Shown here: piece after piece, positions 56,137 to 64,000 of the stretch
How positions within the stretch are numbered: position 1 is the stretch's first letter
Layout: each line of letters opens with the position of its first letter
Source of the DNA: Saprospiraceae bacterium
GTDB taxonomy: Bacteria > Bacteroidota > Bacteroidia > Chitinophagales > Saprospiraceae
Assembly: GCA_027488935.1 (NCBI GenBank)
Contig: JAIYAP010000011.1
Coordinates: 1-64,000, forward strand
Direction: 5' to 3'
Length of the DNA: 64,000 bases
Notes under the pieces: model-generated
Databases searched by the model: none
Told to the model about the DNA's origin: nothing
What the model saw: the letters and a program-made list of their open reading frames with translations, nothing else
Position numbers and translations under genes: made by a program

Positions 56137-56152
56137 AGCGCGGAAGTTTAAA

Positions 56153-58696
56153 TTAAAAATCCATCCGTATCCTGAAATTGATGCGGCGGCCGGTCAGGTA
56201 GTTTGGAATGGCGTATTGGGTGTTCGTAATGGTTTTTATCCAGATATTGGATGCTTCGTTGGATACCTGCAACAAATTAAACACCTCCAAACTCGCCCAG
56301 GTATTGCGGCTAAAGCGCAAAATATGGTGCGGACGTCGACTCAGCCACTCCGATTTCCACAATTGAAAGCCAAAGCCGATGTCTACCCGGTGGTAAGGTT
56401 TGAAGCGGTACGTGTTGCGGTACACAATATTATTATCTACAATACCAAAAGGCAGGCCAGAACCGACGGTCAGGTTGAGGTGCATGCGCAAATTTTTGTT
56501 TTTAGGCAGATAATCCTGAAAAAACATGGATAAATTCATCAAACGGTCGGTCGGGCGCGGCACATCGGCCACCTCCTCACCATCTCTTTGGCCCACTTTC
56601 CGAATTTTATGTTGAATGTCGTATAAGCTTTCGCGGGTGCGCAGGAAGGAAAGGTTGATCCAACTTTCGGCCCCTTTTACAAATTCGCCGTTCAATCGCA
56701 TGTCAATACCCGTAGCATATCCGCGGGAATCATTTTTGCCCGCATACCGAACCCGCACATTGTCCAGGTCGTACGACACCATGTCCCACATTTTTTTATA
56801 ATAAATTTCGGTAATCAGGCGCATTTTAACCGGGCGGTTTTTGCCCCACAAAAAATCGTAGGTAAAGCCGCCCAGAAAGTGCGCTGATTTTTGCGCCCGC
56901 ACATTGGGGTTAACAATCCCGTTCGGGCCCCGCAATTCGCGGTAAAAGGCTGGCTGGTAGTACAATCCGGTCGAAAAACGGTAGGAAAGGTCTTTTTGGG
57001 TGTTGAGTGGTTTGTACAACATTTGAGCACGCGGCGTCACAAACGCTTCATTGTTGAGGTCCCAATATTGTCCGCGCACCCCGGCAATCACTTGTATTTC
57101 CCGTACGCCATCTTTGCGCCAGGTCCATGTATCCTGGAAAAAACCGCTTAATCGGTTGCTTTGCAGGCCATTCCGGGTTTTCAGGGTGCGGCGTACAAAC
57201 AAGGCATTGGTATCAAAAGGCAGGGAGTACAAGGCAGAGTCGAGCCGTTCCCATTCGTTGATTTTATCGGCAATTTGTTCGTTTTGATATTTTACCTGCC
57301 ATTGAAAAAAGTGGCTGCGCACTAGGCCTTCTTCCGGTTTGTCTTTTTGAATTTCGAGGCCGCCGCGGTATTCGGCATTGCGCACATCGACGGTGAGGTA
57401 GTTGCGCACCCAGGTTTGTTGGGTGCCCGTACCGAGGATGTTGACGATTTGGCCAAAATTGTCGGAACCCAAATTGGAGTCGAGTTCGCCTAAAATATAC
57501 GAACCCGAAATATCGAACCGTTCATTTTCCTGCGAGCGCCAAGCCGAGGCTAAAAATTTATGGTACAACGGATTATGGTCGCGTTCGGGCAAAAAAGTAA
57601 GCGAAATGCCGCCCATGGCCTGGGTAAAATCGTCCACTTCCTGGCCTTCAAACGCGGTGCGAATTTGGAGTGCATAATCAATCAAGCCAAAGGCGCGCAC
57701 CAGACTTTGCGGTTTAAACCGATAGACCGATCGATTGTAATTGCCAATCACGCCCACTTGCCAGTCGCGGTTGATGTCGTAGGTTAAATAGGTTTGTATA
57801 TCGCTAAAATCCGGTTGGTATTCTCCTTTTACGTCCAAACTGCCCAACAGCAAACGCGTCGTTTTGTACCGTGCGCCTGCGAGGTATCGAAAAGCGCGGT
57901 AACTGTCTTTTTTGGGCTTGATGCTGCCCTCTATATGCGCCGAGGCACCGAGCAAACTGGCACTCGCACTGGCCCGCAAACTATCCGGGCGCTTGTATTT
58001 CACATCGAGTACGGACGAAAGTTTGTCTCCGTACTTTGCCTGAAAACCGCCAGAGGAGAAGGATAAATCGCGCACCAGATCAATATTGGGAAACGTAAGA
58101 CCTTCCTGCTGGCCTGCACGGATTAATTGCGGCCGATAAATTTCAAAATCATTGACATACACCAGGTTTTCATCGTAGTTGCCGCCCCGCACCTGGTATT
58201 GCGAACTCAATTCGCCGCCGGTGCCGGTATTGGTGCCCAATGCGATGTGAGGTAAAACACTTTCTAAATTTCCCGTCGTACTCGGCAACAACCGCAAGTC
58301 CTTGATATTCTTCTCTTTAATCATGCCTGTTTCATCCAAACGGCGCTCACGGATGACCACTTCCAGGTTCGATTGGCTGGGAGCAAGGGCAATATCGAGC
58401 ACAAAACGAGCGCCCGGGTTGAGCGGAATCAAGTCGGCGCTGTGGTCTTTGTAGGCCACCCGTTTAAATCCCAGGGTCAGGCGTTGTTCGGCCGGGACTT
58501 GCAAGGCGAAATTGCCCCGTTCGTCGGTACTGACCGCGTTTCCAGTCCCTTTTATAAAAACGGTTACAAATTCGATGGGCTGTTCATTGGATGCATCCCG
58601 GATGGTACCCAATACGGTGGCGGTTTGTTGGGCCAACAAGGGTTTGCTGCAAACAGATAAAATCACCAACAGCCAAATATTCAAGCCTGCCTTCAT
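56153..58696 (-). CDS. TonB-dependent receptor with carboxypeptidase-regulatory-like domain
   Basis: An 847-residue outer-membrane protein. The signal peptide ends at KPLLAQQ. A CarboxypepD_reg-like domain covers about residues 28-115 (GTIRDASNEQPIEFVTVFI). The plug domain includes SQYQVRGGNYDENLVYVNDF (about 165-185), and the rest is a 22-strand barrel ending in RINFRIRMDF with a terminal Phe. No SusD partner follows, so the substrate may be a siderophore, vitamin or metal complex. The ATG at 58696 is chosen over the TTG at 58711. Confidence 0.92.
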   Translation of the reverse strand: MKAGLNIWLLVILSVCSKPLLAQQTATVLGTIRDASNEQPIEFVTVFIKGTGNAVSTDERGNFALQVPAEQRLTLGFKRVAYKDHSADLIPLNPGARFVLDIALAPSQSNLEVVIRERRLDETGMIKEKNIKDLRLLPSTTGNLESVLPHIALGTNTGTGGELSSQYQVRGGNYDENLVYVNDFEIYRPQLIRAGQQEGLTFPNIDLVRDLSFSSGGFQAKYGDKLSSVLDVKYKRPDSLRASASASLLGASAHIEGSIKPKKDSYRAFRYLAGARYKTTRLLLGSLDVKGEYQPDFSDIQTYLTYDINRDWQVGVIGNYNRSVYRFKPQSLVRAFGLIDYALQIRTAFEGQEVDDFTQAMGGISLTFLPERDHNPLYHKFLASAWRSQENERFDISGSYILGELDSNLGSDNFGQIVNILGTGTQQTWVRNYLTVDVRNAEYRGGLEIQKDKPEEGLVRSHFFQWQVKYQNEQIADKINEWERLDSALYSLPFDTNALFVRRTLKTRNGLQSNRLSGFFQDTWTWRKDGVREIQVIAGVRGQYWDLNNEAFVTPRAQMLYKPLNTQKDLSYRFSTGLYYQPAFYRELRGPNGIVNPNVRAQKSAHFLGGFTYDFLWGKNRPVKMRLITEIYYKKMWDMVSYDLDNVRVRYAGKNDSRGYATGIDMRLNGEFVKGAESWINLSFLRTRESLYDIQHKIRKVGQRDGEEVADVPRPTDRLMNLSMFFQDYLPKNKNLRMHLNLTVGSGLPFGIVDNNIVYRNTYRFKPYHRVDIGFGFQLWKSEWLSRRPHHILRFSRNTWASLEVFNLLQVSNEASNIWIKTITNTQYAIPNYLTGRRINFRIRMDF

Positions 58697-58848
58697 GTCT
58701 TGTTTTTGCAAAATCTAAAATTGTTCAGCATTTTAGCGCGAAACTGGTCGTTTTTTTAAACAATTGGCGCAAAATATACGTTTACAGGGTATATTTTTTG
58801 TTTGTTTATAGTTATTGGGCATTCGAGCGTAAGCCAGAATGCTTTTTT

Positions 58849-60903
58849 TTACATCAACATTTGGAGTAATTCCTGCGCTGCTTTGGCGATCACCGTACCC
58901 GGTCCAAAAATGGCGGCGACCCCCGCTTCCTTCAAAAATGCGTAGTCCTGTTGGGGTATGACGCCGCCCACGACCACCAGAATATCTTCCCGGCCCAGTT
59001 TTTTAAGTTCTTCGATGGTTTGCGGTGCCAGGGTTTTGTGCCCTGCCGCCAAAGAAGAAATTCCCAGAATATGCACGTCGTTTTCAGCAGCCTGTTTGGC
59101 GGCCTCTGCGGGTGTTTGGAACAATGGGCCGATGTCGACATCAAAGCCGAGGTCGGCAAAGGCCGTGGCAATTACTTTTGCACCGCGGTCGTGGCCATCC
59201 TGGCCGAGTTTGGCGACCATAATACGTGGACGGCGGCCTTCCATTTCCGCAAATTCGTTGGCCAAATGTGCGGCTGTTTCAAAATCATCATTGTGTTGCA
59301 TGGCACTGGAATAAACGCCCGAAACGGTGCGGGTCGTGGCCACATAACGGCCAAAAGCGGTTTCCATGGCGCTCGAAATCTCGCCCAGGCTCGCACGTAC
59401 GCGGGCCGCCTGTACTGCCAGTTCGAGCAAATTGCCTTCGCCGGTTTCGGCGCAATGTTTCAAAGCGGCGAGGGCTTCCTTTACCGCTGCGTCGTTTCGA
59501 TTGGCCTTCACGGCTTGTAAACGCGCAATTTGCCCGTCCCGAACCGTCGAGTTATCTACCTCTAAAATGTCAAATTTGGCATCTTCGGCTACTTGGAAAA
59601 TATTCACCCCGATAATTTTATCCGCCCCGCTGTCGATGCGCGCCTGTTTGCGGGCTGCCGCTTCTTCAATGCGCAATTTGGGTACACCCGCTTCAATGGC
59701 TTTCGACATGCCGCCGAGGGCTTCTACTTCCTGAATCAGTTCCCAGGCTTTTTCTACCAGTTCATTGGTAACCTGTTCCACGGCATAAGCGCCTGCCCAG
59801 GGGTCTACCCCGCGACAAACATCACTTTCCTGTTGAATGTATTTTTGGGTATCGCGGGCTATTTTCGCCGAAAAATCGGTAGGCAAGGCAATGGCCTCGT
59901 CAAACGAATTGGTGTGCAAACTTTGGGTGCCGCCCAGCACCGCAGCCATCGCTTCAACGCAAGTGCGCGCCACATTGTTGAAAGGATCCTGCTCGGTGAG
60001 CGACCAGCCAGAGGTTTGGCAATGGGTGCGCAGGGCAAGGCTTTTGGCACTTTTAGGGTTAAATTGCTGCACCAGTTTGGCCCAAAGCAGGCGACCGGCG
60101 CGCATTTTGGCAATTTCCCGAAAATGCTGCATCCCAATGCCCCAGAAAAAAGAAAGGCGTGGTGCAAATTCGTCGATGTCCAAACCCGCTTTCAAGCCCG
60201 TGCGGATGTATTCCAGCCCATCGGCCAGGGTGTAGGCCAGCTCAATTTCGGCAGGCGCACCCGCCTCGTGCATGTGGTAACCCGAAATGGAAATGGAATT
60301 GAATTTGGGCATAAACCGGGCGCAATACGAAAAAATATCGCCGATGATGCGCATGCTTGGTCCGGGTGGATATATATAGGTGTTGCGCACCATGAATTCC
60401 TTCAAAATATCATTCTGGATGGTGCCCGAAAGTTGTTCGGGTTTGAAGCCCTGCTCTTCGGCAGCAATGATAAAAAACGCCATCACCGGAATCACCGCGC
60501 CATTCATCGTCATGGAAACCGACATCTGATCGAGCGGAATCTGATCGAACAGCACCTTCATATCTTCCACGGTATCAATGGCTACCCCGGCTTTTCCCAC
60601 ATCGCCAAATACCCGCGGATGGTCAGAATCGTAGCCGCGGTGGGTGGCCAGGTCGAAAGCGACCGACAAGCCTTTTTGTCCGGCCGCCAAATTGCGCCGA
60701 TAAAACGCGTTGCTGGCCTCTGCGGTGGAGAAACCTGCGTACTGGCGGATGGTCCAGGGCTGGGTAACATACATGCTGCTGTAGGGGCCACCCAGAAAAG
60801 GGGGGATGCCTGCTACAGAACGCAACCCCGTCACCGCAGGATGTACGGGATGGAGGCGCAAAGAAAGGTCGAGCGGAAGCTTGGTCAGGTCAGGCGTGGG
60901 CAT
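58849..60903 (-). CDS. mutB: Methylmalonyl-CoA mutase, large subunit
   Basis: Interconverts methylmalonyl-CoA and succinyl-CoA with adenosylcobalamin. The 684-residue protein has the substrate-binding TIM barrel ([35 protein letters not shown]) and the C-terminal cobalamin domain with the axial His571 in [12 protein letters not shown]. The first in-frame codon is TTG (60907-60909); ATG at 60903 is preferred. The small subunit mutA and the chaperone meaB are not adjacent. Co-occurrence with a methylmalonyl-CoA epimerase cannot be checked here. Confidence 0.95.
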   Translation of the reverse strand: MPTPDLTKLPLDLSLRLHPVHPAVTGLRSVAGIPPFLGGPYSSMYVTQPWTIRQYAGFSTAEASNAFYRRNLAAGQKGLSVAFDLATHRGYDSDHPRVFGDVGKAGVAIDTVEDMKVLFDQIPLDQMSVSMTMNGAVIPVMAFFIIAAEEQGFKPEQLSGTIQNDILKEFMVRNTYIYPPGPSMRIIGDIFSYCARFMPKFNSISISGYHMHEAGAPAEIELAYTLADGLEYIRTGLKAGLDIDEFAPRLSFFWGIGMQHFREIAKMRAGRLLWAKLVQQFNPKSAKSLALRTHCQTSGWSLTEQDPFNNVARTCVEAMAAVLGGTQSLHTNSFDEAIALPTDFSAKIARDTQKYIQQESDVCRGVDPWAGAYAVEQVTNELVEKAWELIQEVEALGGMSKAIEAGVPKLRIEEAAARKQARIDSGADKIIGVNIFQVAEDAKFDILEVDNSTVRDGQIARLQAVKANRNDAAVKEALAALKHCAETGEGNLLELAVQAARVRASLGEISSAMETAFGRYVATTRTVSGVYSSAMQHNDDFETAAHLANEFAEMEGRRPRIMVAKLGQDGHDRGAKVIATAFADLGFDVDIGPLFQTPAEAAKQAAENDVHILGISSLAAGHKTLAPQTIEELKKLGREDILVVVGGVIPQQDYAFLKEAGVAAIFGPGTVIAKAAQELLQMLM

Positions 60904-61060
60904 AAACAAACATTTAAAAGAAGCCGAAATATCCGACTTTTTTTGGTGTTTGACAGATGATTCATGTTGTTCGTCGGTAATTCTTAAGCAGACAAAATAG
61001 ACGACAAAAGAAAGCGTTAAGATTAAGTTAAAAAAACGTTAAAATAAAAGACGAAGCCTT

Positions 61061-61489
61061 ATGAAAAATGCCCTTTTTGCCTTGTTTGCTTGTGCGATTT
61101 GTTTGAATGCTTGTCAAAAAAACGAAACCGCCAACCCTGAAACTGCCCTGTTGGGTACCTGGTCGATGTGCAACATTGAACACAGTACAGAACCCGATGA
61201 AAGCCTTTTAGGTCCGGGCTTTACCTTTGAAAGTTTCAATGAATTGTTTTCCAGTTATGATGTTGAATTCACGGATCAAGGAGTGATTCAATTTATTCCA
61301 ATTAGCCCCGAAACTGAACCAGAAGAAATGGGAACCCTTCGGTTTAGGGAGCGGCCTGCGCAACAAATATTACAGTGTTTTTTGGGTAGTGATTCGGAGC
61401 CGCTTGTGTTTATGTATCGTTTTTTGGAGGAGGGTAAAATGGAGATTGTTACGGAAGATGGGGTTCGGATGGTATTTTTGGCGCGATAG
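61061..61489 (+). CDS. Small predicted lipoprotein
   Basis: A 142-residue protein with a signal peptide and lipobox ending LNAC (Cys18). After a short linker, the domain starts ALLGTWSMCNIEHS and ends KMEIVTEDGVRMVFLAR, resembling the lipocalin-like or META-type small beta barrels found in many Bacteroidota lipoproteins. Two further cysteines could pair. No function can be assigned. A hairpin terminator follows at 61519. Confidence 0.75.
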   Translation: MKNALFALFACAICLNACQKNETANPETALLGTWSMCNIEHSTEPDESLLGPGFTFESFNELFSSYDVEFTDQGVIQFIPISPETEPEEMGTLRFRERPAQQILQCFLGSDSEPLVFMYRFLEEGKMEIVTEDGVRMVFLAR

Positions 61490-61518
61490 CAATTTTATGG
61501 AATACAATTTTGCCCAAT

Positions 61519-61552
61519 AATACCGCTTGTTTAAATATTAGCGGTATTTTTG
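61519..61552 (+). terminator. Terminator-like hairpin after the lipoprotein gene
   Basis: Bases 61519-61527 pair with 61540-61548 (9 bp) around a 12-base loop, then three more T. An outer GCCCA/TGGGC pair flanks it. Confidence 0.6.
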
Positions 61553-61695
61553 GGCATATGAATAAAATCATCAAATCCATTTTTACCAACCAGCCTTTGA
61601 GTTATTTTATAACGCAATCCCGCAGCAATTAATGAATTGAAAGCGTACTATTAAGTATTACCAAGTCTATTCAAAAAGTAAAAATAGCCCTTAAA

Positions 61696-63231
61696 ATGAA
61701 ATGTAAAATCTTTTTATATCTTGTTTGCCTACTACCCTTATTTGCCACCGCCCAAAATGCTTACGACAACATTTGGCTTTTAGGGTACACCCCCAACGAC
61801 TCTGTTGGCTTATTTGGAGGTACGCGTCTGGATTTTTCTAAAGGCGAACCCGTTTTAAGTTATTTCCCACTCCCTTTTGGAGTTGGAGATGATGCCTGTA
61901 TGATGAGTAATAGTGTTGGTTTACTGCAATTTTATACAAATGGTTGTCAGGTTGCCAATGTGGACAATGTTGAAATGAAAAACGGCGACAATTTGAATCC
62001 CGGTCCACTGCGTAAAAGTTGGTGCGAAAATTTATCGTACAATTTGCATCAAGGATCTGTTTGTTTACCTCGTCCAGGGCACAAGGATCAGTATGTACTG
62101 TTCCACTTGGCTTGGGAGCAGGCAACCATTTCTCCATATTCTTATTATTTAAATTTGTTTTATGCTACCAGCATTGATATGCAGTTGGAAAATGGCCTTG
62201 GCGCGGTAACAGAAAAAAACCAGTTGTTGCAAACAGATACTAATTTTATAGACAATATCTCCGCCGTTAGGCATGGCAATGGACGGGATTGGTGGATTTT
62301 GTTGCCCAAGGGCCTTTCTGATACCATGTACCTGTATTTGTTAAGCCCAAGCGGCATTGAAGGTCCAAGGATAGAACGCACAGGCATTAAAACATCGGAA
62401 ACTATGTTTTCGGGTAGCCAGGTTGTGTTTTCGCCTGATGGCCGTAAGTATATCCGGGCAATGAATAATGGTGGGATTTCAATTTTTGATTTTGACCGCT
62501 GTGCCGGGAAATTTATATGTGGTAAAAATTTGGCATATCCGGGGGAGGATGATACTTTTATATGTGGTGCAGCAGTGTCGGCGTCTTCCCGGTTTTTATA
62601 CATATCTGCATTTGCTCAACTCTTTCAATACGACCTGTGGGCAGAAGATGTGGAAGCAAGTAAGGTTAAAATAGGTGAATATGATGGTTTTGTCGATACA
62701 TTTGGTACCCAGCCTGCCTTTTACCAATTAAGGCTAGCGCCAGATCACCGGATATATATATCCAGTCCTAGCGGCGTTCGGTTCCTTCATGTAATTGATT
62801 ATCCCGATAGTGCCGGGGTAGCCTGCGGTTTTCGGCAACGGGGTATGAAATTATTTACCCATCATGGTTTTTGTCTGCCCAATTTCCCGCATTTCCGCTT
62901 GTTTGATGTGCAAGGTAGTCCCTGCGATACCCTGGGTATTGACGCACCGGAGGAATACCGAACCTTGTATGCGCCGGAAAAACGGGTGCGGTTTACGCCC
63001 AATCCGGCATCTGGCATCGTGTTGTGTACCTTACCGCCTTGTGCAGGTGCTACCTTGCGGGTGTATAATGCGGCAGGTGTTATTATCGAGGAACACCAAG
63101 TTGCAGGTGTGCAGGAATACGAACTGGATTGCACGCAGTGGCCTTCAGGCCTGTATATCGTATCCATGATTCCCAAAGATGGACATAAACCAAAATCCGG
63201 GAAATTGGTGGTGGTGCATGGGAGAAATTAA
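61696..63231 (+). CDS. Secreted beta-propeller-like T9SS cargo protein
   Basis: A 511-residue protein with a signal peptide ending at LFATAQ. Residues 25-400 form a propeller-like region (NIWLLGYTPNDSVGLFGGTR; VRHGNGRDWWILLPKG; VVFSPDGRKYIRAMNNGG) that is homologous to a segment of the giant protease (RHCNGQDWWILVKE). The last 80 residues are a T9SS sorting domain (RFTPNPASGIVLC ... GLYIVSMIPKDG). Exported, probably surface-bound; ligand unknown. Confidence 0.84.
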   Translation: MKCKIFLYLVCLLPLFATAQNAYDNIWLLGYTPNDSVGLFGGTRLDFSKGEPVLSYFPLPFGVGDDACMMSNSVGLLQFYTNGCQVANVDNVEMKNGDNLNPGPLRKSWCENLSYNLHQGSVCLPRPGHKDQYVLFHLAWEQATISPYSYYLNLFYATSIDMQLENGLGAVTEKNQLLQTDTNFIDNISAVRHGNGRDWWILLPKGLSDTMYLYLLSPSGIEGPRIERTGIKTSETMFSGSQVVFSPDGRKYIRAMNNGGISIFDFDRCAGKFICGKNLAYPGEDDTFICGAAVSASSRFLYISAFAQLFQYDLWAEDVEASKVKIGEYDGFVDTFGTQPAFYQLRLAPDHRIYISSPSGVRFLHVIDYPDSAGVACGFRQRGMKLFTHHGFCLPNFPHFRLFDVQGSPCDTLGIDAPEEYRTLYAPEKRVRFTPNPASGIVLCTLPPCAGATLRVYNAAGVIIEEHQVAGVQEYELDCTQWPSGLYIVSMIPKDGHKPKSGKLVVVHGRN

Positions 63232-63249
63232 TCGTTTCGGGGCCTTTTA

Positions 63250-64000
63250 TCAAGAACCCTGAATAATCCCCATCTTCTTCATCAAAAACGTAGCACTTTT
63301 ATTCACACAAACCCCATCGCGCAAGCGGTAATCAAATACCAGCTGATCAGCGGTCATTTCCACTTCAAAACACATATTGCGCAGGGCGTTGGGGTAGGTT
63401 TGCGTCAGGGCGCACACGGCCAAATCGTGGGTGGCCAAAATACCCGTAGCCTGCAGGCGCACCATGGTTTCTACCAGGCCCAGCGTACCTTGTAATTTGT
63501 CGTTGGAGTTGGTGCCGCGCAGTACTTCATCCAAGAGTACAAAGCCTTTTTGGCCATCCTCTAATTCTTGTATAATCCGTTGAATACGTTTGAGTTCTGC
63601 ATAAAAATACGACTCGTTGTGGTGCAAGGAGTCACTCAGTTTCATACACACGAAAATCGAGAACGGATAGGTCGTACACGTGCGCGCGCATACGGGCACA
63701 CCGGTTTGTGCCAACAAAAGATTGATGCCCACGGTGCGCAAAAACGTGCTTTTGCCCGACATGTTGGAGCCGGTAAGTACCACAAAGCCCGGCTGTTGGA
63801 ATGCGAGGTCGTTCAACACCCGTTTTTCAGCAGGAATAAGTGGATGGCCCAGGCCCTGCATATCAAATATCGGCGATTCGGCGATTTCCGGATACACAAA
63901 ATCGGGGTTGTTAAAGGCAAAATGAGCCAAACTCGACAAGGCTTCCAGTTCGCCGGTGGTGCGAATCCAGTCTTTTACCTGTTGCGCATACCGGGATTGC
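63250..64000 (-). CDS. MutS-family ATPase, C-terminal part (runs off the window)
   Basis: A frame open to the window edge, ending at 63250. It carries the MutS ABC-type ATPase domain: Walker A LTGSNMSGKSTFLRTVG, Walker B with FVLLDEVLRGTNSNDKLQG, and the His switch ILATHDLAVC. It lacks the C-terminal helix-turn-helix extension and Smr domain of MutS and MutS2, and ends KSATFLMKKMGIIQGS. This resembles the shorter MutS-related proteins common in Bacteroidota, whose role is unclear. The upstream part is missing, so mismatch-recognition domains cannot be judged. Confidence 0.88.
   Translation of the reverse strand, partial: QSRYAQQVKDWIRTTGELEALSSLAHFAFNNPDFVYPEIAESPIFDMQGLGHPLIPAEKRVLNDLAFQQPGFVVLTGSNMSGKSTFLRTVGINLLLAQTGVPVCARTCTTYPFSIFVCMKLSDSLHHNESYFYAELKRIQRIIQELEDGQKGFVLLDEVLRGTNSNDKLQGTLGLVETMVRLQATGILATHDLAVCALTQTYPNALRNMCFEVEMTADQLVFDYRLRDGVCVNKSATFLMKKMGIIQGS

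Noticed and set aside
59593-60960. 455-codon plus-strand frame opposite mutB
   Set aside because: It is entirely antisense to methylmalonyl-CoA mutase, whose family match is certain; long antisense frames are common opposite codon-biased genes.

Overview
The window reads as chromosomal DNA of a Bacteroidota bacterium, most likely a member of the Saprospirales (Haliscomenobacter/Lewinella-like). The reasons are: a PorP/SprF protein and the type IX secretion (T9SS) plug protein; several large secreted proteins with C-terminal T9SS sorting domains; the long type III glutamine synthetase; promoters matching the Bacteroidota -7 box TAnnTTTG; almost no Shine-Dalgarno sequences; and a carboxypeptidase-regulatory-like TonB receptor. 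There are no tRNA, rRNA or CRISPR loci that I can see, and no intact insertion sequence.

Layout. 0-9.8 kb is housekeeping: glutamine synthetase III, a small membrane protein paired with a methyltransferase, a K+-dependent membrane pyrophosphatase, a sensor kinase and the S6-S18-L9 ribosomal operon. 9.9-15.4 kb holds an enoyl-CoA hydratase-like protein, DNA ligase LigA, a lipoprotein and a POT peptide transporter. 15.5-20.4 kb holds a T9SS cargo protein, the head of an ATP synthase operon (bactofilin, AtpZ, AtpI-like) and PorP/SprF. 20.7-29.4 kb is housekeeping again: tgt-rodA, deoC-SPOR, obgE, a LOG-family protein, carA and an outer-membrane barrel.

29.6-37.2 kb is a row of three T9SS cargo genes. 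They share one C-terminal module but have unrelated N-terminal parts. 37.2-38.7 kb is a graveyard of dispersed palindromes, a deleted Uma2-family gene, a truncated DUF433 antitoxin-like gene and an ATPase-like tail. A 6.5-kb gene for a giant secreted M43 metalloprotease follows, then a HAD hydrolase, a second repeat island holding a 218-bp element bounded by inverted repeats, and a secreted GH65 glucosidase.

49-64 kb returns to core functions: two thioredoxin-fold proteins, a TIGR01777 epimerase, a pseudouridine synthase, the T9SS plug protein with Dtd, CysRS, a TonB-linked receptor, methylmalonyl-CoA mutase, a lipoprotein, a T9SS propeller protein and a partial MutS homologue.

How the parts fit. 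The PorP/SprF and plug proteins belong to the T9SS apparatus, which would export at least six cargo proteins encoded here: 15565, 29680, 32913, 35038, 38680 and 61696. I did not find a convincing new defence or metabolic system. The most distinctive signals are the mosaic T9SS cargo cassettes, a possible pseudoknotted RNA downstream of obgE, -7 boxes placed exactly 4 nt before three start codons, a pyrophosphatase with a relocated gate glutamate, a tRNA-guanine transglycosylase without its zinc cysteines, and two palindrome-rich islands carrying decayed genes.
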